In this document: piece after piece, positions 18,215 to 28,985 of the stretch
Layout: every line of letters begins with the position of its first letter
Position numbering within the stretch: position 1 is the stretch's first letter
NCBI RefSeq assembly: GCF_014635725.1
Contig: NZ_BMDJ01000011.1
Span: 119,328 to 183,327, forward strand
Reading direction: 5' to 3'
Length of the DNA: 64,000 bases
Source: Pedobacter mendelii
GTDB lineage: Bacteria > Bacteroidota > Bacteroidia > Sphingobacteriales > Sphingobacteriaceae
The notes under the pieces: model-generated
Told to the model about the DNA's origin: nothing
The model's database searches: none
What the model saw: only the letters and a program-made list of their open reading frames with translations
Position numbers and translations under genes: made by a program

Positions 18215-21200
18215 TTAATGTTTTAACAATACCCAACCTTTATACAATTCTTCTTTTATACCCGTTTTAAGTCTAATCAGGTAGTAATAAGTGCCTTCAT
18301 TTAGGCCATACCCATCCCAGTTGTTCTTATAATTCGGATTTTTGTAAACCTCGTTACCCCAACGGTTGTATATGGTTATGGCTGCATTATCATAGGCTTC
18401 TATACCTACAATTTCGAAAGTGTCGTTTTTACCATCTCCGTTAGGTGTAAAAACATTTGGTATTTTTAATTCATTCGGTACAATTGTAATGGTTACCGTG
18501 GCTACATTGCTCCAATAACCTGCTGCATCCTGTACACGGTAAGTAAAACTGTCTTCACCAATGTAGCCGCGATTTGGTGTATAGGTAACTGTTCCATCTG
18601 GATTTATTTTTACCGTACCATGTAACGGATTGGTAAGCACCTGAACTGTGTTTGGAACAAGAGGACTATTTGTTACTCCTGGGTAATCATTAGCCAATAC
18701 CGGTATCAATACCGCAGTATTTGCTTTTGTGGTTGCCGCATCATTTACGGCAACTGGCGGCGATGGTACCGGAACAGGTATAACTGTACTCGTATTATTG
18801 CCCATATCCGGATCGGTTTCTTTACCTGTAATTACCGCTGTATTTGTATAGTTGCCAGCAGGTAAAACTTTAACCGTTATGCTTAGCATTACCTCATCCC
18901 CACTGGCCAGGGTTCCGATTAACCAGGTACCAGAAGCATTAGAAAAAGTGCCGGCACTAGTATTCGAACTTACAAAACTGTAACCTGTTGGTAGTATATC
19001 GCTAACAGAAACAAGATTTGCATCACTAGGGCCATTATTTTTAGCTTTAATGGTAAAGGTAAAATTGGTTCCCATTACCGGAGCCATGCTGGATGCCGTT
19101 TTAACAATACTTAAATCAGCAACACGCGTAACAGGTGTCAGCTCATTATCAGAATTATTATCGGGAACCGGATCAGTTACGCCGTTTGGTACAGTTACCG
19201 AAACTGTATTAATTATTGTGGTTCCATCTAAAGTGGCTGGTGCAACGATACCGCTTACCCTAATTATCGCGCTGGCGCCCTTTGGTAAATCGGCATCAAG
19301 TTTAAATGAGCCATTATTGTAGGTACCGTTTGTTGAGGTAAAAACGACATTATTTAAAGCGACAGGTAAAGTCTCGGTAACTTGAATCACTTCATTTGCA
19401 AATAGTGAACTCGGTCCATTATTAGTAATTGTAAGTGTGTAGGCTAAAGCTTCGCCAGCTACAACCGTAATTTTATTAGCCGTTTTAACGATGCCTAAAT
19501 CTGCCACTCTATTTACAGGGGTGATTATTGTAGCTGTATTATTATCAGGTACGGGATCTGTTACCCCCGTTGGAGCCGCAACCGTTACAACATTGGTTAG
19601 ACTGTTCGCATTGTAATTTGCATCTATTGTACCTGCAATGGTAAAACTTATTTGCTGCCCGGTAGCCATGGCAGAAGCTAAAACAAAAGTATTAGCAACT
19701 GCATTATAGGTACCACCTGTTGAAGAATAGGTTAAGTTATTAAAACCTGCAGGTAGTGTTTCTGTTATTTTTATAGCCTCGCCAGGCAATAAGGTACTTG
19801 AACCATTATTGGTAATGGTAATGGTATATTTTAAGGCATCACCGGCAATTACAGAAGCCTTATCTGCAACCTTTGTGACCGATAAATCAGCTGCCCTGGT
19901 TACCTGAGTAGTTACTTCTGCGTTGTTATTATTCGGGTTTGAGTCTGTAACACCTGCTGGAGCCTGAATAGTAACTTTGTTTAACAGACTTGTTCCGGCA
20001 AAACTGGTAGCAACGGTGCCTTTAATTGATAAAGTAACAACCTGACCAGCGGTAATATCTGTAGCCAAGGTAAAAGTATTAGCAACTGCATCATATATCC
20101 CACCGGTTGCTGTATATATCAAATTCGTAAAAGCAGATGGTAAAGTTTCTGCTAAACCAATTGCTGCTCCTTTTACCAAGGCACCAGGACCTGCGTTTTT
20201 AATGGTAATCGTATATGTCAAATCTTCACCTGCTGTTACAATCGTTTTATCAGCAGTTTTTTCAACACTTAAGTCGTTTTCTAATATGTAAGCTAAAACA
20301 ACATCATCAGAAGCCGTACAGCTACCATTCGTTAATGTCCATCTTAGTGTTACTGTTTGTCCGGCAACTACATTTACTGTGGTATTGTAATTTGTCGGAT
20401 TTGCAATTGTCGCTTGTGCAGTGCCTCCTGATGGGATTACCTCTGTCCAAACACCAGTTTGTGGTGCTACAGGATTGGTACCCGCTATAGTGAACTGGCC
20501 GCCTGTATAAATAGTTTGGTCTGCTCCTGCTGTTACGATAGGTAGGGCATCTACTTTAACAGTTATTGCCAAACGATCGCTTTCACAAATAGCACCTTCA
20601 ACAAGTTTGTTTGCTGCGTAGTATATTGTACCATCTACCAAAGCAGCAGTATTTGCAATTGGTGTGGTGCTTGTAGCGCTATCATACCAGGTAATGACTC
20701 CTGCATTAGCTACAACAATTGAAGCTAGCGTTGGTGCAGTGCCATTACAGAAAGTTTGATTTGCTGTACCTGTAGGCGCAGTTGGCTTAGGTACAATCAA
20801 AATAGTGCTTTGGTTCTCAACACTTAACTGGTCTAGTTGACATGGAGTGCCTGTACATATACTCTCTGGTGAGAAGGTAGTATAAGCTGATTCATATATC
20901 GGACCAAAATCAGTGTTACAAGCTAATGTTGTTGCATTTGCATACACAATTTTGGCATTAACAATTTTAATCTCAGCACCAACCACTAAATCCTGGGCAA
21001 GTTGGAATTCATATCCCTTTACAGGATCTAAACCTATATAAGTAGCTTGTGCTACAGGTACAAGGTCTTGTGGATTGCCCACAAATGCCCAACCCGAAGG
21101 TAGTTTAACATTAAATTTATAGGCAGTAGTAGCTGGATAATTATTCACCCCATCACCTACGTTCTTTAAAGTGAAGTTATAGTTCGCAGTTAAATCAGTG

Positions 21201-24200
21201 CCTGCTGCTGTTAGATCTACCGCTGCAGAAGAAAGCGTAATGCTTAACTCTGGTAGGTTTGTTGGTGCACCATTAATAGTTACACGGTTTGATGAAGCGG
21301 TATTGGTATTTACAATATCAGAACCACATCCATTTTTACCTGTAGCTTTAAAACTAATTAGCTGTCCACTTTTAAACGTACAACCTGAGGTAGTTAAATC
21401 AAATTTCAACAGAAATTTCTCTCCATTTTTAAGTGCTGGGATATTAGCTACAGGAATTGTAAATACAATTGCACTTGTTGTAACACCTACATTTGGATCT
21501 GCAACCGCAATATATGCACCCGGAGTAGCTGTAAAAGCATTGGTTAACTGAAAAGTACCTGGCACATAACTTAACCCACCTGCTAATGGTAATGGGACCG
21601 TTACCTTTAAGGTTGTTGCATCGCCCAAACCTGCATTGTTAACTTGTATTTCGTAAGGAATATGCTCACATAGTTTTGGCCTAGCAGTACCTGCATTTTG
21701 GCTAACTATACTGGTTTGCAAATTGGCAAATACAGGAGTATAATTTAAGGTAGTTATCGCTGTACTACATGTAGCCGAAGTTACAGAACTAGGATAGCCG
21801 TTACAATCTGCACCATATACTAAACTGATATTACCTGCATCACAATTGTTGTAATTTGCAGTAACTAGATAGTATTTACTACCTGCAGGGCTAGTAGTAA
21901 AATCGCCCAGTTGGAAAACACCGTTTACAGCAGTACTTGCGACACCCACTGTTGTGGTACCATTTAAATCGGTAACCTGTTGTACTGAAGCAATAGTCGC
22001 ACCGGCTGTTGCTGTAGACTGACCCATCCATACATTACCGAAAGTACGGTATGCTGAAGAATTATTTACCTGTACTACCCATTTAACTTGGTTACTTGTT
22101 GCCTGCACATTGGCTTGGGTTACTGTAGCACTTAATTGGTTATTATCAGTGTTGTAGGTCATCCCTAGCTGCCCTAAAGATACTTCTGGCGAGTTTCTAA
22201 ATTGAACTTCTTGATAATTAGGGAACCTATGCCAGAACGTGCCTGCCATGGTACCTTCAATTAAAATGGTTTCGTTGCTGCCTGTTGATTTACAAGTTGG
22301 CTGTACCATTGGCCAAACCCTTACTTCCCAGCCTTCATCTAAATAAGCGCCACCCTTTAAATCTTTAATAACCTGCTCTACATCTAAGGTATAGTTACCA
22401 TTAGATACCGGGGCTGGCAAAGTAATGGTTTTAGTCAAATTGCCTGTTATAGAATTATTATTAATATCTACCCTAGCCCCTACCAGCTGTAAGCCAGCAG
22501 GCACAGTAAATATCGCTTTTTTAGGAATAGCCACCTGCCTAAATTCATTAGGGAACATATTGTTCATACCAAATTCAACTTCTCTGAATAAGTATAAAAA
22601 GCTTGGTTGGGTTTGTGTATTTGTAATTGCTGGATTACAAGAGGTAATGTTTGTAGCAGCACCAGCAAAAAACTGTAACCAAGTTGGCCCATAATAACCT
22701 GTAGCCCTAAAGTTACTGCCACATGCATAACCAGTGCCACCAGCATTTAGGGTGTATATTGTAGGGAATTCTTTAATACCCGTTGCCGAGTTGATGAGTT
22801 CTCTTGGTTGAATTTGCAATGAAGAAACAATCACGTCATTATCCTGATAGGCAAAACCTACAGGTAAGTTATTAGTGCCTGTTAATAGGTTAATTATGCT
22901 TAAATCAATACTGAAATTATTTGCAATACTGGTATTAATGGCTAAGCCAGTTACCGTATATACATTTGCACCCCTGGTAATGGTTACCTTACCTGTGTTA
23001 GGCACCGCAATTGATGCCAGTTCTGCTGGCGAGGCCACAGAGAAAGCACCTGCAACCCAACCACCTGCCGGTGTTGCAGCACCATTAACAACTTTACCCG
23101 TTTGTGATATTTGTACCGTATCTGTACCAATAAAATAACGCGTAGCAAAATTAGCTGGAGGGTTATTAGGATCTACAGCCGGCGCAGACAAATCTGGAGT
23201 TCCATTATCAGGGTTTGTAGCTACCTTACCGTAAGACATTCTTTTTAAAGTAGCATTGCCATTATCTAAACCTCCGTTTACACACACACCAGGACAGTGC
23301 GAGTTTAAGTTAACAGTTTGGCATTGAAACTGTACCAGATCTACACAGCCACCTCCTTTGTTTAATTGGCCTGTTACCGAATAACTTGCCGCTGGACTAA
23401 CTGCACAGCTCATGGTTACTGGAAATTGCAAGCGGAAACCACCTCTTTGTGGTCTAGTATTCAGCGGCCAATCTGCAGATCCATAAGTAATTCTAAGTCT
23501 ATACTTACCGCCACCTAGATCAGTGATCGTAGGTGTTAAAGAAAGATTAGCATTAGGTTCTACCAATTTGATTTGCGACATGTCGAAACCAGCTTGCAAA
23601 GAACCAGATAACTGTAGTATAATGTCTAAATATGCACCAGCCTGAAGCTCTTCTGGCGGAAAATCCCAATTAAAGAATTTAAAATCTGCATTATAATTAT
23701 TTAAAACGTCAACCTCCCCAACATTTAATCCTCCAAATGCATAATGAGCATCAACATTAGTTTGGTTAAATGGAACTAAAATATCTGGATTAACACCAGA
23801 TGTAATACAAGCATCCCTATTTTTGTACGAACCTCTAAACGCAGTGTAAGATCGGAAGAAGGCAGTTAAATCCTCTGCACAATTAGCTACTGGTGCCGCA
23901 TAATATTGTTTAAATCGAATTTCTTTAGATTCGCCCGGCGCAAGGTCTGGCACATTGAACGAAAGTTGCCATATTTTTCCTTGGGTACCAAACCATGTAG
24001 AAGTATTGGCAATATATAATACATCTGCAGCATTGACTCCCACAGATACCCCATCTACAGTAATACTATTCTCGTTAAAATAGCTACTGTGATGATCAGT
24101 AGCACCATCAACTGTTAAAAATAACTTTGTTGCAGATGAATAACCTGTACCGTTATTGGTAATTTTCCAAACAAATTCATACTCCTGGTTAAAACAGTTA

Positions 24201-25111
24201 ATTGTAGGCGTAGTAATTACAGTTACATCTAATTTGGGCTGTATAGATTGATCAATACTGATACCCGCCGTTACTGTACCATTGGCATTACCTAAAGTAC
24301 ATTTGCCTACACAACCATAATAAGTATCAAAAGTAGTTTGCAGTTCTGCACAGGCATTAATTTTTACGGTTTCTGTTAAATTAACCGAAGCGCCTGGAGC
24401 AAGTGTTGCACCGGTATAAATATATTTATTAGGGTTGGTGGCATCTACTGTCCAACCGGCAGGTTGTGTAACACCTGTTACCGCTAAACTAGCACCCAGA
24501 GTGCGCTCTACAGTAAAGCTGTTAATTGAGCCGTTACCATTATTAGTTATTTTAATGGTACGAGTAATGATAGAGCCAATTACACCTTGAGAGGCATTTG
24601 GGTTAACTTCTATTTTTAAAACCGCAAAATTTACGTTTATAATTTCACTCTGCCCTGTTTGCGATGAGGCAGAGCAACCATTTAAGGTGTAGGTTACTGT
24701 AGGCTGTGTAGTTGCCAATGGTATGGCCTCACAATTTGCCCTTACCTGGTAGGTTATCGTAACCAAATCTGTAGATGGCCCAGCCGAAATAGCAGGTAAG
24801 GTTAAAAGTGCCCCTGTTGCGGTTACATTGGTTTCGGCCAATGCGGTTGCCCCTATTTTCGCTGAGCCTGCAACATATTCAAAGCCAGTTGTTGGCAATG
24901 CAATTTGTAACACACCCCCATTACAGGCTGCTGCGCCTTTTGCTATGTTTACGGTAAAAGTACCATTTGCGCCACAGGCATCAAGTGCTGGTATTGCACC
25001 GTCAGTTTTCAATGTCTGCGCCATAAGTTTGTCTGGATTAAATGCCAGCAAACACAGCAACACGAATAATAAGGAAACAAATTTTTCGTTTTTGTAGAAA
25101 TGTCTCTTCAT
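18215..25111 (-). CDS. Giant T9SS-exported adhesin with DUF11-type repeats and gliding-motility (CHU_C) C-terminal domain, cassette A
   Basis: 2298 aa with a signal peptide (FVSLLFVLLCLLAFNPDKLMAQ). Residues about 30-1600 are Thr/Asn/Gly-rich beta domains, including DUF11-like units (LKIEVNPNASQGVIGSIITR). From about 1612 there are four successive units of about 125 residues starting NDLSVEKTADK, ADLSVTKVADK, ADLGIVKTANK and ADLSIVKTASS. A cadherin-like unit follows at about 2119 (PPVAVNDAATTKANTAV ... GYIGEDSFTYRVQD). The last 88 residues (IPNVFTPNGDGKNDTFEIVG ... YNRWGNEVYKN ... GLNEGTYYYLIRLK) are the type B T9SS sorting domain. Expected to be secreted through T9SS with the downstream PorP/SprF protein and to act at the cell surface. 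Confidence 0.93.
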   Translation of the reverse strand: MKRHFYKNEKFVSLLFVLLCLLAFNPDKLMAQTLKTDGAIPALDACGANGTFTVNIAKGAAACNGGVLQIALPTTGFEYVAGSAKIGATALAETNVTATGALLTLPAISAGPSTDLVTITYQVRANCEAIPLATTQPTVTYTLNGCSASSQTGQSEIINVNFAVLKIEVNPNASQGVIGSIITRTIKITNNGNGSINSFTVERTLGASLAVTGVTQPAGWTVDATNPNKYIYTGATLAPGASVNLTETVKINACAELQTTFDTYYGCVGKCTLGNANGTVTAGISIDQSIQPKLDVTVITTPTINCFNQEYEFVWKITNNGTGYSSATKLFLTVDGATDHHSSYFNENSITVDGVSVGVNAADVLYIANTSTWFGTQGKIWQLSFNVPDLAPGESKEIRFKQYYAAPVANCAEDLTAFFRSYTAFRGSYKNRDACITSGVNPDILVPFNQTNVDAHYAFGGLNVGEVDVLNNYNADFKFFNWDFPPEELQAGAYLDIILQLSGSLQAGFDMSQIKLVEPNANLSLTPTITDLGGGKYRLRITYGSADWPLNTRPQRGGFRLQFPVTMSCAVSPAASYSVTGQLNKGGGCVDLVQFQCQTVNLNSHCPGVCVNGGLDNGNATLKRMSYGKVATNPDNGTPDLSAPAVDPNNPPANFATRYFIGTDTVQISQTGKVVNGAATPAGGWVAGAFSVASPAELASIAVPNTGKVTITRGANVYTVTGLAINTSIANNFSIDLSIINLLTGTNNLPVGFAYQDNDVIVSSLQIQPRELINSATGIKEFPTIYTLNAGGTGYACGSNFRATGYYGPTWLQFFAGAATNITSCNPAITNTQTQPSFLYLFREVEFGMNNMFPNEFRQVAIPKKAIFTVPAGLQLVGARVDINNNSITGNLTKTITLPAPVSNGNYTLDVEQVIKDLKGGAYLDEGWEVRVWPMVQPTCKSTGSNETILIEGTMAGTFWHRFPNYQEVQFRNSPEVSLGQLGMTYNTDNNQLSATVTQANVQATSNQVKWVVQVNNSSAYRTFGNVWMGQSTATAGATIASVQQVTDLNGTTTVGVASTAVNGVFQLGDFTTSPAGSKYYLVTANYNNCDAGNISLVYGADCNGYPSSVTSATCSTAITTLNYTPVFANLQTSIVSQNAGTARPKLCEHIPYEIQVNNAGLGDATTLKVTVPLPLAGGLSYVPGTFQLTNAFTATPGAYIAVADPNVGVTTSAIVFTIPVANIPALKNGEKFLLKFDLTTSGCTFKSGQLISFKATGKNGCGSDIVNTNTASSNRVTINGAPTNLPELSITLSSAAVDLTAAGTDLTANYNFTLKNVGDGVNNYPATTAYKFNVKLPSGWAFVGNPQDLVPVAQATYIGLDPVKGYEFQLAQDLVVGAEIKIVNAKIVYANATTLACNTDFGPIYESAYTTFSPESICTGTPCQLDQLSVENQSTILIVPKPTAPTGTANQTFCNGTAPTLASIVVANAGVITWYDSATSTTPIANTAALVDGTIYYAANKLVEGAICESDRLAITVKVDALPIVTAGADQTIYTGGQFTIAGTNPVAPQTGVWTEVIPSGGTAQATIANPTNYNTTVNVVAGQTVTLRWTLTNGSCTASDDVVLAYILENDLSVEKTADKTIVTAGEDLTYTITIKNAGPGALVKGAAIGLAETLPSAFTNLIYTATGGIYDAVANTFTLATDITAGQVVTLSIKGTVATSFAGTSLLNKVTIQAPAGVTDSNPNNNNAEVTTQVTRAADLSVTKVADKASVIAGDALKYTITITNNGSSTLLPGEAIKITETLPAGFNNLTYSSTGGTYNAVANTFVLASAMATGQQISFTIAGTIDANYNANSLTNVVTVAAPTGVTDPVPDNNTATIITPVNRVADLGIVKTANKITVVAGEALAYTLTITNNGPSSLFANEVIQVTETLPVALNNVVFTSTNGTYNNGSFKLDADLPKGASAIIRVSGIVAPATLDGTTIINTVSVTVPNGVTDPVPDNNSDNELTPVTRVADLSIVKTASSMAPVMGTNFTFTIKAKNNGPSDANLVSVSDILPTGYSFVSSNTSAGTFSNASGTWLIGTLASGDEVMLSITVKVLPAGNYTNTAVITGKETDPDMGNNTSTVIPVPVPSPPVAVNDAATTKANTAVLIPVLANDYPGVTNSPLVPNTVQVLTNPLHGTVKINPDGTVTYTPNRGYIGEDSFTYRVQDAAGYWSNVATVTITIVPNELKIPNVFTPNGDGKNDTFEIVGIEAYDNAAITIYNRWGNEVYKNPNYKNNWDGYGLNEGTYYYLIRLKTGIKEELYKGWVLLKH

Positions 25112-25587
25112 AAGAACTTATTTTATTAATTTATAAATCATGCATAGTTGATAACCATGCCAACAATAAAATAATAAACCATAAGTAACTCAAAAACAAT
25201 ATATTAAATAAAAAAAAGTAACAAAAAGATAGAAAGACACACCCCCGAAAATCGTTTGGTTTTGAAGCACCTCTCTCAAAATTGAACGATTAATAAAAAA
25301 TTTATTAATATTTTGCTATTTAACTGTTGCACTATTAAATCAGCTGAATGGTAGACTGTCGAAGGAACTTTAAACCTGCATTATAAGTGGTTAAACAAGC
25401 TCAACGTAACAAGCGCCAATAATAAATTAACTCGTGAAATAACTTCGAGGTGAATAAGTTAAGTTCGTTTCGCCATGCACATCGGTCAGATCTATATGAG
25501 CATAATATTAATGGAACACTCTTTTTAGAAAGCAGGTAAAAAATGAACATGGGAATGCTATTCAGATAAACTCAAGCAATCAAAAAA
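25112..25587. other. Upstream region of adhesin cassette A
   Basis: No gene seen. It must hold the promoter for cassette A and the end of the regulator gene at 25588. A sigma-54 promoter was sought because of the adjacent activators; the best candidate does not have the correct spacing (see rejected items). Confidence 0.5.
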
Positions 25588-26892
25588 CTAATATTTTAAG
25601 CCTAGTTTACGATATAGCGTGGCAACGGAAATGCCAAGTAAGCGGGCCGCTTTTACTTTGTTACCATTACATTCTTCTACAATGTATTTAATGTGGTTAA
25701 GTTCAAAATCTTCCAAAAGTGATGAGTTTCTTGATTTGTTTTCTTCATTTAATTCCAGTAAATCTATCGTAAGTATTCCTGAAGATAAAATTAGTGAACG
25801 CTCAATTACATTAATTAACTCCCTTACATTTCCAGGCCAGGAATAGGCACTTAAGGCATTTAAAAATGCGGTTGTAATTTTAGGAACAGGCATTTCCATT
25901 TTCGCAGCCAGTTTAGCAATGTAGTGTTTTGCAAGTAAGGGAATATCAGTAGCCCGTTCGCTTAAACTAGGTGTATAAATAATAAAAGCTGCTATTCTGT
26001 AATACAAATCTTCGCGAAAACGTCCATTTTTTACAGCTTCTAATAAGTTTACATGCGTAGCCGCTATAATTCTGCAATTTGTATAAGAGGTTTTAGTATC
26101 ACCAACTTTAATAAAACTTCCATTTTCGAGTACCCTTAGTATTTTGGATTGCAATAAAAGACTCATGTCGCCTATTTCATCAAGAAATATAGTTCCTTTG
26201 TTAGCTTCTTCAAATAAGCCTTTTTTATCTTTTACAGCACCAGTAAAAGCACCCGCTTTATATCCAAAAAGCTCGCTTTCTAATACTTCAGCACCTAATG
26301 CACTACAATTTATAGCTACAAATGGCTCATTTACGCATTCGCTGGCTTTATGGATAGCTTCTGCCAAAATATCCTTACCAACACCTGTATCACCCAATAA
26401 CAAAACATTTGCATAAGTTGCAGCAACTTTAATTCCAATTGCTTTAATTTTTTTAATGGCGGCAGATTCACCAATAATCGCATCAAAACCTGTAGTATTA
26501 ATATTTTTTTTTGATTCTTGTATTTGTTTAACGGCCTTGCTCATCGCCTGGGCGACTAAAAAAAACAATTTTTGTGGAACATCGCCCTTAATCAAGTAAT
26601 CAAATGCACCGTTTTTAATCGCTTTTATACCATCGTTTATGGAGGCCCGCCCAGTAAAGACAATGATTTCCATGTGCGGACTAGTCTTTTTTATTTCAAC
26701 TATAAAATCAATACCATCACCATCAGGTAATCCGGCATCTATTATCGCAACTTGAATGTTTTTTTTTAAAAATTTTCTGGCTTGATCTATCGAACCTGCT
26801 TCAAATACCGTATAACCTTCGGTTCGTAAAACTCTTGCATATAGATTTCGTTGATTTTTCTCATCTTCTAAAATTAGAATCGAATTGAGCAT
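25588..26892 (-). CDS. NtrC-family sigma-54-dependent response regulator with intact receiver
   Basis: 434 aa from the ATG at 26892. A longer frame begins at 26967, but the receiver domain starts right after MLNSILILEDEK, so 26892 is preferred. Receiver (about 1-120): acidic pair ED, phosphoacceptor Asp in VAIIDAGLPDGDG, Thr in VFTGRA, Lys in LIKGD. AAA+ domain (about 145-370): Walker A GDTGVGKD, sigma-54 contact GAFTGA, Walker B GTIFLDEIGDM. C-terminal Fis-type HTH: NGNKVKAARLLGISVATLYRKL. It should activate sigma-54 promoters on phosphorylation. No cognate kinase is adjacent. It lies between adhesin cassettes A and B, which are candidate targets. Confidence 0.93.
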   Translation of the reverse strand: MLNSILILEDEKNQRNLYARVLRTEGYTVFEAGSIDQARKFLKKNIQVAIIDAGLPDGDGIDFIVEIKKTSPHMEIIVFTGRASINDGIKAIKNGAFDYLIKGDVPQKLFFLVAQAMSKAVKQIQESKKNINTTGFDAIIGESAAIKKIKAIGIKVAATYANVLLLGDTGVGKDILAEAIHKASECVNEPFVAINCSALGAEVLESELFGYKAGAFTGAVKDKKGLFEEANKGTIFLDEIGDMSLLLQSKILRVLENGSFIKVGDTKTSYTNCRIIAATHVNLLEAVKNGRFREDLYYRIAAFIIYTPSLSERATDIPLLAKHYIAKLAAKMEMPVPKITTAFLNALSAYSWPGNVRELINVIERSLILSSGILTIDLLELNEENKSRNSSLLEDFELNHIKYIVEECNGNKVKAARLLGISVATLYRKLGLKY

Positions 26893-27437
26893 ATTGTACT
26901 TTTTTGATAGTTGATGACGGCTTAAAAAATTTGATATCAAAATCATGCCATCAACAAAAAGCAACACATATTATGCTTAAATTCAGATACTTAAATAAAA
27001 TGAAACAAATACTTTCGATTGAATAATATGTTTATATTTGATAATGGGATTATCAAATATATACGAATTAAAGCGATTAAGTTTAATTCTTAACTTAGGG
27101 GAAACTTTCTTTTGCATCTCTGCAAACCTGAATCTTGATACATTTAGATATTCTATTAACTGCTTTTGAGAAGAAGGAGCAAGCAATCTAATTATAGATC
27201 ACTTTTATTACAGTTAATCAAATCCAAATTAATTAAGAGCCTCTTTAAATTTATATGACGAAATGTTTATCGCTTATTTTTTGAGCGAAACAAGGCAAAT
27301 GCTGTAGAGATAGCTAGCCTATTTAGAAATATTTAACGATGTTGAAGCCAAAAAGAAGGCTAAACAAATTATTTAGCTAAATTTTAAATAGGCTCTGAGG
27401 TATTAAAAAGAATATTGCTTCAAAACTATTATGATAA
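26893..27437. other. Intergenic region between the two sigma-54 regulators
   Basis: No convincing gene. It includes the MITE-like repeat at 27236-27396. A minus-strand frame of 67 codons at 26983-27186 has no family and is not called. Confidence 0.5.
27236..27396. repeat. MITE-like repeat of 161 bp with terminal inverted repeats
   Basis: The left end AGAGCCTCTTTAAATTTA matches the reverse complement of the right end (AGAGCCTATTTAAAATTTA) at nearly all positions. The interior has no open frame. The size and structure fit a miniature inverted-repeat transposable element or an intergenic repeat family. No clear target duplication was seen. Confidence 0.45.
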
Positions 27438-28739
27438 CTATCCTATTTTTTTATAAAGTGTTGCAATTGAAATACCTAGTTTGCGTGCCGCCTTTCTTTT
27501 ATTACCCATGCAATCAATAAGGATATTATTAATGAACCTATGCTCCATAACCTGAAGAGAACTGGAGATATTTTCTTTTTCGTTAAAATCAAGCAAATCT
27601 AAAGTTAGTGAACCTGTAGATAAAATCATGGCTTTTTCTAAAACATTGGTTAGTTCTCTAATATTTCCTGGCCAATTATGATTTATTAAACTATTCATAA
27701 ATGGGTCTGTAATTATCGGGATTGGCATGTGTAGACGCTGTGCTATTTTGCGAACGAAAAAGACGGATAATTTTGGTATATCGCTCAACCGTTCTCTTAA
27801 AGGCGGAATGTTAATAATGAATGATGAAATTCTGTAATAAAGGTCTTCTCTAAACTTACCCTTTTTTACAGCATCAAGTAAATCAACATGCGTGGCGGCT
27901 ATAATCCTACAGTCGGTTTTAGCTGTTTTAGTATCGCCCATTTTGATAAAACTCTTGTTCTCTAAAACCCTCAATATCTTCGATTGCAAAAGTAGATCCA
28001 TGTCTCCAATTTCATCTAAAAATATCGTTCCCATATCTGCCTCTTCGAAAAGCCCCTTTTTATCTTTCAATGCACCTGTAAAAGCACCTGCTTTATAACC
28101 AAAAAGCTCACATTCGAGCATTTCCTGACCAATTGCGCTACAATTTATCGCGACAAAAGCATGTTTTGATCGGCTGCTACCAGAGTGTATGGCTTCGGCC
28201 AAAATATCTTTCCCTACACCTGTTTCGCCTAGTAATAATACCGTAGCATTAGTAATAGCAACTTTTTCACCTAAAAACTTAACTTTTTGTATGGTTTGAG
28301 ATTCGCCGATAATGGAGTGAAAGTTACGTAAGCCGCCAATCTCCGTAAAACGTAAACTATCGTTAAATTTTTCTAACACAATTTTCATTGCCCGCTCGAT
28401 TGACACAATTAGTTCAGAGAAATCTTCACCTTTAATTATGTATTCCAAGGCACCGTACCTAATTGAACATACCGCATTATTTATAGAGTTGTTATTGGTA
28501 AACAACACAATTTGAGTATCAATATGTTGCTGCTTTATTTCTTTTATAAATTCAATGCCACATCCATCAGGTAAATCGATGGCTAAAATAATAACTGCAA
28601 CCTGACTGCTCTTAAGAATTGCTTTTGCACTTTTTATGGTGTCAACTTCTGTTACGCAGTAACCTTTAGCCTGCAATAATAGCCGGTATTTTTTACTTTG
28701 ATCTAAATTGTTTTCAATAATTAAAATTTGATTAGACAT
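27438..28739 (-). CDS. NtrC-family sigma-54 activator with degenerate receiver domain
   Basis: 433 aa, clearly paralogous to the regulator at 25588-26892. AAA+ domain: GETGVGKD (Walker A), GAFTGA (sigma-54 contact), GTIFLDEIGDM (Walker B). C-terminal HTH: MGNKRKAARKLGISIATLYKK. In the receiver the phosphoacceptor position is Ala (VIILAIDLPDGCG instead of the D-x-x-L-P pattern) and the acidic pair is ENN, so normal phosphorylation is not expected. The downstream Lys (IIKG) and a Thr (FTNN) remain. It may be constitutive, controlled by another signal, or act with its neighbour as a mixed oligomer. It is oriented with cassette B on its right. Confidence 0.92.
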   Translation of the reverse strand: MSNQILIIENNLDQSKKYRLLLQAKGYCVTEVDTIKSAKAILKSSQVAVIILAIDLPDGCGIEFIKEIKQQHIDTQIVLFTNNNSINNAVCSIRYGALEYIIKGEDFSELIVSIERAMKIVLEKFNDSLRFTEIGGLRNFHSIIGESQTIQKVKFLGEKVAITNATVLLLGETGVGKDILAEAIHSGSSRSKHAFVAINCSAIGQEMLECELFGYKAGAFTGALKDKKGLFEEADMGTIFLDEIGDMDLLLQSKILRVLENKSFIKMGDTKTAKTDCRIIAATHVDLLDAVKKGKFREDLYYRISSFIINIPPLRERLSDIPKLSVFFVRKIAQRLHMPIPIITDPFMNSLINHNWPGNIRELTNVLEKAMILSTGSLTLDLLDFNEKENISSSLQVMEHRFINNILIDCMGNKRKAARKLGISIATLYKKIG

Positions 28740-28933
28740 GTCAATATGGTTTGAGAAACGTGATTAAGAAGGTTACTGTTTTGAATAACAGTATATAAGA
28801 TTTACTAATTTCCAATTATGCATCATCAATAAACAAATAACTACACGCTAATTTACAGCTATTAGATGGACTTGATTGCCAGCGTAAAGCCACCATTCAA
28901 AAAATGAGAAGACAAAATTTCCTCCTTTTCGGT

Positions 28934-28967
28934 GCATCCATTCTGTTTTTGCAAATAGAATGGATGC
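28934..28967 (-). terminator. Strong hairpin after cassette B
   Basis: Perfect 11-bp inverted repeat GCATCCATTCT/AGAATGGATGC, 18 bases after the stop of the OmpA-family gene at 28986. The U run is poor, so termination is likely but not certain. Confidence 0.55.
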
Positions 28968-28985
28968 TTAAATGCCGATTCTATT

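Noticed and set aside
25140..25170. Possible sigma-54 promoter upstream of adhesin A (TTGGCATGG...ATGCA on the minus strand)
   Set aside because: The GG and GC elements are 11 or more bases apart instead of the required 10, so it does not fit the consensus.
26983..27186. Minus-strand frame of 67 codons between the sigma-54 regulators
   Set aside because: No domain recognised; the N-terminal part looks vaguely helical but there is no support beyond chance.
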